Source of the DNA: Dioscorea cayenensis subsp. rotundata
Taxonomy: Eukaryota; Streptophyta; Magnoliopsida; Dioscoreales; Dioscoreaceae
NCBI RefSeq assembly: GCF_009730915.1
Contig: NC_052482.1
Coordinates: 19,560,345-19,624,344, forward strand
Reading direction: 5' to 3'
Length of the DNA: 64,000 nucleotides
Shown here: piece after piece, positions 49,139-60,528 of the stretch
Numbering within the stretch: the first letter of the stretch is position 1
Layout: each line of letters opens with the position of its first letter
Notes under the pieces: model-generated
The model's input: only the letters and a program-made list of their open reading frames with translations
Database searches by the model: none
What the model was told of the DNA's origin: nothing
Made by a program: the position numbers and the translations under genes

Positions 49139-49660
49139 AGGGATGGCAATAATCCCCAAATCCGATCCGATCCGACTCGACTCAAGTTTGATGGAAAAAA
49201 TCCGATTAACTAGGTTTTGGGTCATGTTTAGGTAAAACCTGGTTGATGTAAAGTGGGTGTACCTAATACAAAATTTAATTAACAAATATACTCAATTATA
49301 TATATTCAATTTTTTTTTTGTTAGGGTTTTTTAAATTCCTACTCTATGGTGTTGAATTTGTCAATATTGTGTTGGTTTTGAATGTCTATTTTCAATTTTT
49401 ACTTTATGCCGTTCATTCGAAAAAAAAATTATGATTTTGGATTGAGATTTTTAATTTTTACTTGGTATTTTAATTTTAGTTTAAATAGTTTTAAATAGGG
49501 TCATAACGTGCCGGGTACCTGATTACTTGTTTGATGCGGGTGTGAATTGGGATTTTAAAAACCGGTCAAATTTGGGTTCAAGTTTGAATTCGAGTATGAG
49601 GGATAGTGGGTGCGGATTCTGGTATGGTAAAATCTGCACCTAACTCATTGCCACCCCCTA
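49139..49660. mobile_element. Non-autonomous DNA element with AGGGATGGCAAT ends
   Basis: The left end is agggatggcaataatcccc and the right end cattgccaccccct, an inverted pair (about 12-14 bp). The interior is GC-poorer but has several 'ccgatccgac' and 'gggtgcggattctgg' motifs seen in plant repeats that start gggatggcaat. It has no coding capacity. I found no clear target duplication, so the superfamily is open. Confidence 0.5.
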
Positions 49661-51135
49661 ATGTGGTAAGATAAACGTCTCCCATAAATTATTCGTCCTA
49701 ATTGTTAAAATTTTGAATAGTTGCTACTTAATATTAATACGAAAAGTCTTGAGTTCTAACTTATTATTATGCTTCACTGTGCGACATGATAACATCCATA
49801 CCCTCATTCTCTGAGAAAAGGATGCCGCATTATGTTGACAGTTCCGTTCAGTCTCACTCACGTGGACTTCACGTGGTCAACAGACCCCAACTTGGCCATT
49901 CCGGGCTGTCTTTTGGGACCCACTTCAAATATTGTATCTCCCAAGTAGTTTATGGATTTACATTTTTTTTTTTTTAAATGTGATAAAGCACAATTAATCA
50001 CATCTGTTCATATTAGCGGATAATTGATTGTTCAATCTGTGTGATTTCATTTAACAAAACAGGGGTTTGATCTACAAATTTATATTTATAATGAGAATTT
50101 ATCATCATCGCAATGGAATTGATTTCATTGAACTAAAAATCATTTGATTTATATAAATTATATCATTTTCAGTAACTAGTAAATTGATTGCATGAAAAAA
50201 ATCTTCTACTAAAAACTAATAATAAGAAGAATCAAAGACCAAAAAGATGAAATTGTGTTTTGTTTTCTTATTAAAAGATTGATAGATGGAAGAATAACAA
50301 TCTATGAGTGGAAGAACAAGTTGGTTTTCTAGTGAAAGATACTAAGAGCATGAAGATATAACTCAAATCATGGAAGTTGAATGAATGTCAGATAGAGAAT
50401 CCAATAAAAGAAGCTTGACAAATAAAATGGTTGGAACTTCTCAAATTGCCTTTCTTAATCAAACAGGGAACTTTTCAATCCAATAGTTTTGTGAAAGGGA
50501 TCAAGTGGAACTCTCTGTGTTTGTTCCTTTCTTGCTTTTGGTTTCTTCAAGCCTCTGGGATATGGTTGGATCTTTCTTTTTAAAGAAAATCAAAATTAAA
50601 AAAAAAATATGAGAATTAATTCATGAATAAATATTATATATTGTGATTTTAATATTTGTTTGTAAATTATAACAAGTTACCAATGGTTATTTGGTCTATT
50701 GATATCAGGTTCGTTACGTAAAGTTTTCATTTTGGAGAGATCCTGAAATCAAAACCAAAGTGACAGTAAGATATTGTTGAGTTTGCAAGTTTGCTCCACA
50801 TCTATATCGATTTCTGACTTAAATTTCAAATAGAGGTATTTATCACCCAGTGTAAAAAAAAAATTATAATAAATTATGCTATTGAGTAAATGAAACTCTC
50901 TTTTTGGGTGTGTAAAATTACATTAGTCTTTGTCAAAGTAAAGGGTTTTTTTTTTGGAATTTATCAAGTGCCATTTATTTTAGTTGTCATTTTTTTCAAG
51001 GATATATATATATATAGTTTTTATTGGCTTTTAATTAAATGTTTTTTTTATAAAAGTCAAATTAGCTTAGAGGTAAAAAACATTTATTTTATAGAAAACA
51101 TATCACATCATTAATGATGTATAATTTTTTAAAAA
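49661..51135. other. Intergenic DNA
   Basis: AT-rich, with no recognisable gene, RNA or repeat structure apart from short A/T tracts. Confidence 0.5.
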
Positions 51136-51145
51136 ACCCCAAACC

Positions 51146-51361
51146 CTTTTTGATAAAAGTGGATAAAGCCACGATTTGATTGAAAAGCGAGCGAAAAACA
51201 ACGGCAGACAACTCGGACAGACTAAACAGAAAGAAGAACAAGGGGGTACAGCATAAAAAGGACACTACACCAGAGGTGTGATAGTCCATAACCAGCGAAA
51301 TAAAAAACAACTGAAACAAACACCAAAGAAACACCCACGACCAGGAGCTGAGGAGACGAAG
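51146..51361 (-). mobile_element. 5'-truncated LINE tail with 10-bp target duplication
   Basis: On the minus strand this is a T/G-rich LINE 3' untranslated end finishing ggctttatccacttttatca. It is flanked by the perfect direct repeat accccaaacc at 51136-51145 and 51362-51371. Only 216 bp of the element were inserted, so no coding part is present. The A-tail is very short. Confidence 0.7.
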
Positions 51362-51371
51362 ACCCCAAACC

Positions 51372-53097
51372 TTAATAATATAGTAGGTTTAATTATTCTC
51401 CTCACAAATTTAAGACTGAGGGTTTGAATTCTATCTATATTTTATCCATTTTTAAAATAAAAAAAAATAATGCGCAAAAAATTAAAATAATGTTTTCTTT
51501 TGTAATTCAAAGATAAAAATTAAAATAATATAGTAAATTATTTCATTTGTGTCCGTTTTTGAGAACAATGGGGGTTGAATGGTCTAGTATATAGGCTAGT
51601 GTTCCCTTATCAACTGGCCAGATGAAAATGAGTGTTTGTTTTCTATAAAGGCTGCAAAGTGTGTACAGTTTAGTCAGTCAGTCAGTGAAATATATATATA
51701 TATATATTTATATACATTCAGAGATATGCACAAGAATAATAGATTCATTCAATTCAATCTTCATTGCAACTTGTAAGTTCATTTGGAATTCATGATCTTT
51801 GACTGCAACTTTATTTCTTTGAATCTAGTAACACTTGCACATTTTTTTTATTTTTATAATCCAACTTGATGCCAAAGAACCTGCTCCTTTATTTATTTAT
51901 TGTGAGAGATGTGGATAAATAACCAATTCAACTACTTGATTTATGATTTATGATTTATGATTTGAGAGGGAGATGAAATATAAATGCTTTTTGTTTTTGT
52001 TGTGGGGATAGTTTTTTTTTTTTAATTTTAATAATTTAAAAGATTATGTTGTATTGTTATTTGAAAATTTTACAAAAGATAAGAATGGTCATTGTTATTT
52101 TTTAGCTAAAATAATTTAGAATAATTTAATTAATTATGCATTTAGTGTACATTATAATCCACTAATAACCAATATTAGCAAATACATGGAATGTCTCACT
52201 GGTCAATACTAATTTTAGAAGTAAAATATCACATCAACTTTTATGTCACAGTCAAAAAATTTGGAATTAAAGAGTTGGTTTTTGAATAACTTAATAAATA
52301 TCCTTGATTATTTATTTGGTACCTAGAATAAATATTATACCTCTAAAAACTCAAGAAACCCCTTTAGTTGATCTATGGAATATAATTTTAATAAAATTAT
52401 TTATAATTATTCATTATTATTTGATCTATTAACATTTGGGTGTTCATGATGTATATTCAATTTTAGCTCGTATAAAGATAAGAGCATATGTAAGTTGAAA
52501 TATTAATTCTACATTTGTAAAAGCCCATGATGTAATTTGTTTATTTTATTTTATATATATATATATTCATAATTAAAAGTTTTTATTGGAAACAAACAAA
52601 ATATTACAATATATATAAAGGTTTTGTTTGTAATTTTTATTAATTTTAGATTGAAATAGTCAAGTTATTTGATAGAGAAGAATATTAAAGCATAATATTG
52701 GAATTTTCATATATATATATATATATTTTTTATACTTACAATATTTGAAAAATCAAATGGACTAGTACAAATATTGGAATAGTCTATAATCTTTAGTTGA
52801 TGGTTTCTAGCTTTTACCACACCGCTAATGGAAGGGACTCGTCGAAAAGTCTTAAATTTTATTTAGCTTTTTTTGGGTGTTCTTTAGCCTTGAAAATAAT
52901 AAAATTAATTTTTTAAAAAATTATGTTACCAATTATTTAAGTTTTTTTTTTGTGATATTAAATTCTTTATTTGTTAGTTGCTACCACCCCCTCCTAGAGG
53001 AATTCTGAGATTTTAATTTGGTATATATTGGCTCAAGTTATATTTATTTTTAAATAATATGGATATATATACATATCTTATTTATATCTCAATTACA
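51372..53097. other. Intergenic DNA
   Basis: AT-rich, with short TA microsatellites (about 51690-51706 and 52552-52566). No gene is recognised. Confidence 0.5.
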
Positions 53098-53110
53098 TAT
53101 TATTAGTTAA

Positions 53111-53288
53111 ATTTTTTTTTTTTTGAGATAGGACAACAAGCGTCAACCTTTAGGGGCATACATGAGGCAGGGGTATCACCGCCACGTCCTCATTCTCTGG
53201 AAAGCGAGGAGCACGGTTCATGAGAATCGAACTCGCACCTCCCCAATACGAGAGGACCCGGGGTATTACTGGACTCCTCATCCGTTGG
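53111..53288 (-). mobile_element. tRNA-derived SINE, complete, 13-bp target duplication
   Basis: The minus strand begins accaacggatgaggagtcc, has an A-box-like region about 10 nt in and a B-box gagttcgattc, and ends with a poly-A tail (T-run 53111-53123 on the plus strand). The perfect direct repeat tattattagttaa flanks it at 53098-53110 and 53289-53301. It is 178 bp long and the body shows no truncation. Confidence 0.85.
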
Positions 53289-53301
53289 TATTATTAGTTA
53301 A

Positions 53302-55158
53302 TCAAACTCTTGATCTCACGCATGCATATGCGTGAAAAATGTTATTTTCATGCTTTACCTGTTATATTCATTCCAAATTTTTTTTTTAAAAAAAAATGAA
53401 AGACCAATGATAATAATTTTAAATCATACACATAGAAGTTGAACACAAAGAATTGATGAATTAAATAAACGTGGGAAAACCATGAAACAACCAAGATGTG
53501 AAAACAATGGGTTGTGATACACTGCAACAAGAGAGGGAGTGCTTCTCGGTTGTATATATAAACAAGAGAGAACACGAGGGCATCATTTAAAGAAAAGAAA
53601 AATAAATAAAGAAAGAAAAAAAGAAAAATAAAAAGGACTTTCTCATAAGCAAGTTGCAAGGCAAGTTGCAAAGGGTCATATTGATTAATAAAGAGACAAG
53701 AAAGAAAAATACAAAACTAAAGAGGAGGAGAGATGAAAGAAAGCAAGAAAGAAGGACATGAGCTTCCCATTTAAATACTCTTTCTCTAACAACTTGCATT
53801 TCTTTTTGACACCCAACTTGGATTTATCTAACACCAACTTGCCAACCTCTACTTATTCCCCACCTTTCTCTCTCTGTACTTTAAATGCCAACATGCATCT
53901 CCATGCATCATTCCCAGGGAACACTGTCAGACTATTAATTCACCTCCCTACCTCCATCTTCAACGAATACATTAATATTTTTTTTTAAAAAAAAAAACAT
54001 ATATATATATATAAACTCTTTTACATCTTCAAGTAAAATTTAGATGATTTTCACTGTCACAATACTTTAACTTTAAAGTATTGGATTCTCATCCGACAAA
54101 TACAAAATTTAACTTTTATTCTCACTGTCACAATAATGAGTGTCAAAATATTTGACTCTAAATTTAACTTTATTCTCACTATCACAATAGTGAGTGTCAA
54201 AATATTAGACTCCTATACGGTAGATCAAGAATTTAACTTTATTCTCACTGTCACAATAGTGAGTGTCAAAGTATTTGACTCTTATATGGTAGATCAAGAA
54301 TTTAATTTTTTTATGGTATTTGCATGATTGAGATATAAATAAAATATAAATTTAACTCTTTTATTACATGATTGAGATATAAATAAAATATATATAATAT
54401 GGATAAGTCACTATCCATATTATTAAAAATAAATAAATAAATAATCATTTTTTTCCACAAATTTTAATGTCATCTTGCACTCCTCCCACCCTATCTCTCT
54501 TTATTAAATGTCCAATTCTTATGTTCTATATGTTCTGTTATATTTTTTTTAAAATAGCACTTATTATATTTTTAAAATTTACTTTCATGCATGTTCCAAT
54601 TAAGCAAAATTTTAGAATCTAATCAACTTTTTTAATTATAAAAACTACGTTTATTTGGAACATTTATACATGTACTTACAGTGGGTTTGTTAAGCAAACA
54701 CCCAATGCAAAACTCAAAATGCAATATATGCACACACATTTATATATAATTAAAAAAATAAAGAGTAAAACTAAAATTTACCTTTATGTTCAAATTAAGC
54801 ATAATTTTAGAAAACAAACTAAAATTTTATTAAATTTTAAAATCCAATTAACTTTTTAATTATAAAAACCGGTTATTTGCAACATTTATACAAGTACAAA
54901 GAGATTGTTAACCAAGCACCAACCACAAAAGTGACAAAACTCAAAATGCAATATATATATATATATATATATATATACAAGAGTAACAAGGAAACATTAT
55001 TATTCACATCACTTTTGTATTATTGTAACAAGAAAACTCACACCCCCAAAATGAAAACTTCCAACTTCGTCTTCCATTCAAATGGGAATGAAAACCAAAG
55101 TTCAAAACATACACACACTCTCCACCGGCGGCGTTGGAGACATCAAACATAGAACTAA
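53302..55158. other. Intergenic DNA with a tandem-repeat block
   Basis: AT-rich, with a (TA)n run at about 54951-54976 and the tandem block at 54043-54307 listed separately. No gene is recognised. The last 100 bases or so are the probable 3' untranslated region of the PYL gene. Confidence 0.5.
54043..54307. repeat. Degenerate tandem repeat, ~55-70 bp unit, about 4 copies
   Basis: The unit contains tttattctcactgtcacaat, then agtgagtgtcaaaatatttg, and in later copies a 'tatggtagatcaagaattt' linker. ctcact and agtgag inside each unit form a small hairpin. The copies at the right end are the most alike. Confidence 0.75.
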
Positions 55159-55773
55159 TCACGCCGGCACCGACATCGCCGGTTCCTTCACAAGACTCTC
55201 CACCGTCCGGCCAAGTGATTGCAAGTTAACCTTCACAATAGTATCAGCAAACGCCAGTGTATCCTCCGGCGTGTTCCCCGCCGGCACGTCCACAACGTAC
55301 GACTCCACCACCACCGTCCCTCCCGCCGTCGTCCCTTCTCCGGCGTGCAACGTCGTCACCGACCTGTAGTTCATCAGCCGGTGTTCCCCACCAACCACTC
55401 TGAAACTCAACACGTGCTTCTCGTCGTCCAAGATCTCTAACCTTTCGGTGCTTGTCGCCGCCGGTATGCCGGAGACGAGTTGAACTTCCCGGAGAGTGCC
55501 GACGTCACCGGTGCCGTCGACGACGTTGCAGCTCTTGATGAAGTGTTTGTAAGCTTGAGGATTGTCGAAGCGGCGGACGATGGACCAGACGGTGGTGACC
55601 GGAGCCATGATGGTTTGGACGACGGTGGAGCAGCACTGGCCGGGGCCGGCGGTGAGGTCGTGGTGGCGAGCGATGGAGTCCGGTACTTTCTGGTCGGAGG
55701 GTTTGGTGGCCGGAGTGGTGGTGTTGGCGATCCGGTGATGTTGGGTTGGAGACTTTGGAGGAGTGCAAGGCAT
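55159..55773 (-). CDS. PYL: PYR/PYL/RCAR abscisic acid receptor (PYL4-6 type)
   Basis: Intronless, 204 residues, START/Bet v 1 fold. It binds abscisic acid in the cytosol and nucleus, and the closed receptor inhibits clade A PP2C phosphatases. Key features are present: VWSIVRRFDNPQAYKHFIKSC with the ABA-contacting Lys (K80); the gate loop SGIPA (101-105); STERLEILDDE; the latch GGEHRL (H131-R132-L133); ESYVVDVPAGNT; and the C-terminal helix with KVNLQSL. The gate is normally SGLPA, and here the Leu is Ile (codon ATA). The N-terminal extension (1-35) and the lack of introns fit the PYL4/5/6 subfamily. The start is the only ATG upstream of the domain. The CT-repeat leader on the same strand suggests a pyrimidine-rich promoter. 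The long plus-strand frame across it is a shadow. Confidence 0.95.
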   Translation of the reverse strand: MPCTPPKSPTQHHRIANTTTPATKPSDQKVPDSIARHHDLTAGPGQCCSTVVQTIMAPVTTVWSIVRRFDNPQAYKHFIKSCNVVDGTGDVGTLREVQLVSGIPAATSTERLEILDDEKHVLSFRVVGGEHRLMNYRSVTTLHAGEGTTAGGTVVVESYVVDVPAGNTPEDTLAFADTIVKVNLQSLGRTVESLVKEPAMSVPA

Positions 55774-55852
55774 GGTTGTTTTCTCTTCTCTTTTTTTTTT
55801 TCTCTTTTTTTTTTTAAGGTTTTTTTTTAAATGATATGTGTTTGGTGTTTGT

Positions 55853-55853
55853 G

Positions 55854-55917
<64 letters not shown>
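55853..55917 (-). promoter_or_regulatory. TA and GA microsatellites in the PYL promoter/leader
   Basis: A (TA)n run (55853-55870) joins a (GA)n run of about 23 units (55871-55917), that is CT repeats on the PYL strand, 80-145 nt upstream of the start codon. CT/GA stretches near plant starts can be bound by BPC/GAGA-type factors; a role here is inference. Its length is likely to vary between individuals. Confidence 0.65.
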
Positions 55918-55920
<3 letters not shown>

Positions 55921-56635
55921 AATGAGAAAGGAGCCAAGTTGATGGTTTAATATAATTGTTATAGAAGCTTAATTATTGTTACTATTATTAGTATTATTTG
56001 GTTTTTAAATATTTGTGCTCCAAGAAATTTGAAATTATATATAAATAAATATATATATATATATACACGTGTACAAACATTTTTAAAATATGGAATTATT
56101 ATGTGTGTATATTTATTACAGAAACAACAAATATAGTTAAAGTGATATATATGTATAGAGATGCACTAATTATGGTGACTTAATGATTTCTACCAAATAA
56201 TTCTGTAGGAAAAAAACACTACTTTTCTCTTAAGGGATGTATGTCAGAACCAGTAAATAGTATTGGGTACTGGATGTGATTTCGTGAACAAACTGATAAA
56301 TAGTATTGTAAAAATAAAATTCTAAACTTTTGCTATCTTGTATATTTTATAGTGAGTTATCACTTATCACCAATCTGGTAGTTTTTCTTATAAATAATTG
56401 TAATTCAAAATATTGAAAAAATATATTTAAAAATAAAACCAGTTCTCAGACTGTACTGTTTCATGTGAAAAAAAACCTCTTTCATAAATGAGAATTATAT
56501 ATATATATATATATTAACATATTAAATATAAAACTATAAGTGGAATATTTTTTTTAGATTCTTTATATATCATTTTCAAATGTTTGGGTTACATATTAAT
56601 TTTGGAAATGTTTCTGTGGGCATTGTATTACAACA
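55918..56635. other. PYL upstream region
   Basis: AT-rich, with several short TA repeats (for example 56050-56063 and 56498-56513). No gene is recognised. Confidence 0.5.
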
Positions 56636-56647
56636 TTTTATCAAATT

Positions 56648-56822
56648 TTTTTTTAGAAAGGTGACAAACATCAACCCAGAGACGTACACGTATGGGAAGT
56701 AAGGCTCAACGCCGACTCACGTACCTTCACCTTGCGTAGGACATGAGATTCGATCTCGGGTCCTCCCCGAAACGAACGCCCTATGCAAAATACCAGATAC
56801 CAATTGATCCAAATATCATTGG
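56648..56822 (-). mobile_element. tRNA-derived SINE, complete, 12-bp target duplication
   Basis: Same family as the SINE at 53.1 kb. The minus strand has an A-box-like ggtatctgg, the shared ttcggggagga block, a B-box gatcgaatctc, a 3' part ending gatgtttgtcacctttct, and a short A-tail. The perfect repeat ttttatcaaatt flanks it at 56636-56647 and 56823-56834. It is 175 bp long. Confidence 0.85.
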
Positions 56823-56834
56823 TTTTATCAAATT

Positions 56835-59800
56835 ATATTTAAACCATTTAATAAAGATATATGTTAGAAAAATAATTATACAAAAAAATTCTTAAATATT
56901 TTGGTATAAAAAAAAGATATACATGAAATGAGTAAACTTTACAAAGTAGTATATTTAATTTTGGATTTTTCACAGTAATATACGAAATAAGAAAAAAGGG
57001 GCAATTTTTAGAAATGTATAAAGATTTCTTTTCCAAATGATTTCAACTCTTCAACCACTCTGCAAGTTGAGAAAAAAGAAATAGACTAGTTTATAATGAT
57101 TAATTAATAATATTTAATATATAATTTTTTAACAGACACAATAAAGTATTAAGAAATCACAATCAAATGTTCTGGAGATTAATTGTAAAGATAACAACAA
57201 GTATGAAAAAGTCACAAGAAGAATGAGCTAAATTTAGAGGGTGGAAAAAGAGGACAATATGATATAGTTGGTGGCTGATTTGTTCTTGTTCTTCTTCATG
57301 GTCACATGAGGCATATGAAGTACAAGGAGGTCAGAAGGTTTAAAATTCTTGTGGTCATGAGAGGCCTTGCAATTAATTAGTGGAAATAATGGGGGGCCAA
57401 GTGAAAAGAAAATTGGCAAATTGCAAGCCCACTTGCAAAGGTTTGTTGGCAAGACGGCAGGTAAGCATCTCTTCAGAGGATCAGCTTCAAGTTCAAACTT
57501 CAAACATTGGAGAAATTTTTTTAAGTTTTATATATATATGTATGAAGTTTGATTTAAAGAAAAAAAAAAAAGCTATAAGTGCAGTATTAAGTTTGATTTA
57601 AAGAAAAAAAAAAAAAGAAGCTATAAGTGCAGTTAGCTAGATTGCAAACAAAGCCGGGAATTGATTTTCAAGCTATTACACGTTCACTTGGCAACACAGG
57701 ATTTGAGTTGCAAATTCATACTCCTATCGGGACTTCGTTATCACCACATACGTACAGTGAGAACTTAAATTTGGGACACTTTATTATCGCACATCACACA
57801 TTTTCATGGTGATCTGAATGTCATTAGGCTATAAATTTTTTGGCAAGTCTGAACTTTTTATAAACTTTTTTTATCTTTAATCTTTTAACCTATTTGTTTC
57901 CTAGGAGTTATGAATTTCACTTCGGGTGAAGTATTTTTTTTTATATAAAAAATAAATACAGGTGAAGTATTAGTTACCCAATATGTATGTATATTTTTAT
58001 GTGTATGGATTCAAAACTGAAATAATGTGCTTAAATGACTCAACCTCTATCAAATAAACCATGTTTGATCTTAAAAATCTCTATGATTTTCTTTAAAAAG
58101 ACTTTCTCAAAATTTCCCTTTTCAATTTTAATTCATGTAATGAATTGTTGCGATCTAAAAAATTTAATTACTAAATATTTAATATGATTTTAGAATTAAT
58201 AACATAATATTTCAAATAACAGTTTAAATTTTTAACGTTTCAAGTCTTGGGATAACCAAATTTGCAAAAGAAACACTCTTTCAAACAATTCAACATTTAT
58301 AATTTATTTAAAAAAATATCAATTATCATTACTTAAAATAAGTAAATTTTAATTTTTAAGATTTTTATTTTGATTAATATTGAATTAAGCCAATATGTAA
58401 TTAATTTCATATATATATATATATACATATATATTGATAAATAATATAAATTCTTCTCTCTAAAAATCTCAGTTGGGGAATTCCCAAATCTTCAGCCTCA
58501 TTGCTCTAGCCACCAACCAATCTACAAAAATGGTTTTGTAGGTGCCTTTCGTTATTGTTCACAGGCCCAAGCTTAATTGTTGTTGCAATTGGGCCCAATT
58601 ATTATGTAATAAAAGCCCAATTATAAATGTGCTCTAAGTCTTGGCCGCATATTGTTAATCATGTGCGTGTTTCTTCCTTCAAACAGATGTGCATTGATAT
58701 GAATATATATATATTTTTTTAATTATATATATATATATATATATATTTCTCTCAATCAAGTTGCATAATAATTTGTTTAATTTTATAATATTTGTGAAAT
58801 GGGCAAAATTGTACTTTAAGAATCAACTATTGTCTCCATGGCTTCATCATTATAGTAATTAAAATCCAATGTTAAGTTTAATTTATATTTTAAATATTAA
58901 TTTACTTTAGAATTAATCTTTTAATGGAAAGAGTTATATGTAAACCAACATTAGTCTTACTAAGATATAAAAAACAATATTGAGAAAGCTGAGATTTCAA
59001 CTCTCTTCCAAAATATGGTTGAGAATTTGGTGTGTGATGGTTTATCCATATTATAAATAATAATAATAATGATGCCACAATTTATCTCAAATTTTGTTTA
59101 TTATTTATAATTTTTCCTTAATAATGTTTTTATAGTTTAAAATTTATTTTTACCTTTTTATTATCAATTTTATAACAATGATTCACTTATAGTGTGGTAA
59201 TTTACTTCAAATATTGTTTACTATGTACTTTTTTATTATATAATCATCATATTAAAACACTAGCCTACCTTGATAATAACTAATTTAAACTCTAATTCTT
59301 ACAAAACATATAGCCTATAGGCCTCCTTTAGGAGAAAAAATAGGAAAAAAAGGGTGTTGTGTATAATTAAGTGAAAATCTAAAGATTGAACTGAAACAAG
59401 AGAAGACATTCAAAAAACAAGGTCCAACAAAGATAGAGAAGAGGACCAAATGGTGCATGTGGTTCCATATCTTGTGCTAGATTTTGAAAGAACATTTGAT
59501 CCCACTAGTCATTAAATCATTATCTTTTCCAAGTTAAAACTTGGTCTACTTGTCCATCATGTCGAAACAAGTAATGTACTTTAACACTTTTTAATAAATT
59601 GAAATCACTGGTTGTATGTTCCACATTGTTAGCATTTTTGGTTTTTAATTTTCTAAAAAACATACACAATGTGGTAAATCTGTCTTATTTTTTTAATTTA
59701 TCATATATGTGAATCCTAAAATAAAATAAACTAAATAATAATAATAATAATATTTTAATACAATAATGATTTAATGATATTTTAAAGATTTATCAAATGA

Positions 59801-60003
59801 GACAGGATAACACGGGGATAATGAAAATCTTGCATATGTCCAAAATAACATATTAGGAACCATAATTCATAATAATAAATTTCTTACTATATAACTTTAG
59901 AGGAGTGAAGAATATAACTTCTACTACAAAGAATCTATTGTAAAACTCATGCCATTAAACAGTGAATGAATTGGATCAGAAACCAACAGTTAAAATCATT
60001 TAA
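56835..60003. other. Long intergenic region
   Basis: AT-rich. It holds a small tandem duplication at 57545-57633 (two units of aagtttgatttaaag + A-run + gctataagtgcagt) and TA microsatellites near 58410-58425 and 58720-58746. Frames of 60-90 codons near 57.2-57.8 kb have no recognisable domain. No gene is called. Confidence 0.5.
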
Positions 60004-60528
60004 GGGGCTGTTTGGTTACCTGTAAGTAGGTGTGATGTATTTTGATTTACAGGTAAAATCCCAACATTGGTTGTTTGGTTTACAGTGAAAGCATTTTTGC
60101 TGTGAACTAAGTTACTTTTTGGTGTTTTCGTTTGCAGTTTTGGACTTACTGCCAAATTGGTCGTAAGTCCAAATCGTCGATTTCTTTTTATAAAAAGTCA
60201 CCCCTTCATTCCACGTGATTTCAATCTTCTTCATCCTCACGCCTGTGCTCACGGATACCTCTCCTCCTCTCCCTTGCCTGCTCAGCCTCCAAGGGCTTCG
60301 TCACCGAGTCCGAAGGCTTCCTCACCGACTCCCAGGGCTTCGTCATCACCTCCTAAGCTTCATCACCGACTCCTAGGGCTTCCTCACCGCCTCCCAGAGC
60401 TTCAGCTTCGTCACCGACTCCCAGGACTTCGTCACCGCCTCCCAGATTTTCAACTTCGTCACCAACTCCCGGGGCTTCAGTCACCACTTCTCGAGCTTCA
60501 CTTCATCACCGATTCCGAGCTTCGTCAC
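60004..60528 (+). repeat. Possible DNA-element end followed by a 21-bp coding-like minisatellite
   Basis: 60004 onward reads ggggctgtttggttacctg, the type of end seen in many plant DNA transposons and MITEs; no matching opposite end is found inside the window. From about 60285 to 60528 there are about ten degenerate copies of a 21-23 bp unit (cttcgtcaccgactcccaggg), which in one frame would read repeats of ASSPTPR. The array resumes after the solo LTR (63543 onward: gtcgccgcctcctaggg), so the LTR split it. Whether the open frame at 60157 was ever a gene is unknown. Confidence 0.5.

Noticed and set aside
54043-54307. Direct repeats considered as a CRISPR array
   Set aside because: Units are degenerate and contiguous, without unique spacers, and this is plant nuclear DNA.
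55480-55830. 116-codon plus-strand frame opposite the PYL gene
   Set aside because: Antisense shadow of a GC-rich coding region; the minus strand is a complete ABA receptor.
57234-57503. 89-codon minus-strand frame and overlapping plus-strand frames near 57.4 kb
   Set aside because: No recognisable domain, several overlapping frames and no splice or promoter evidence; treated as chance.
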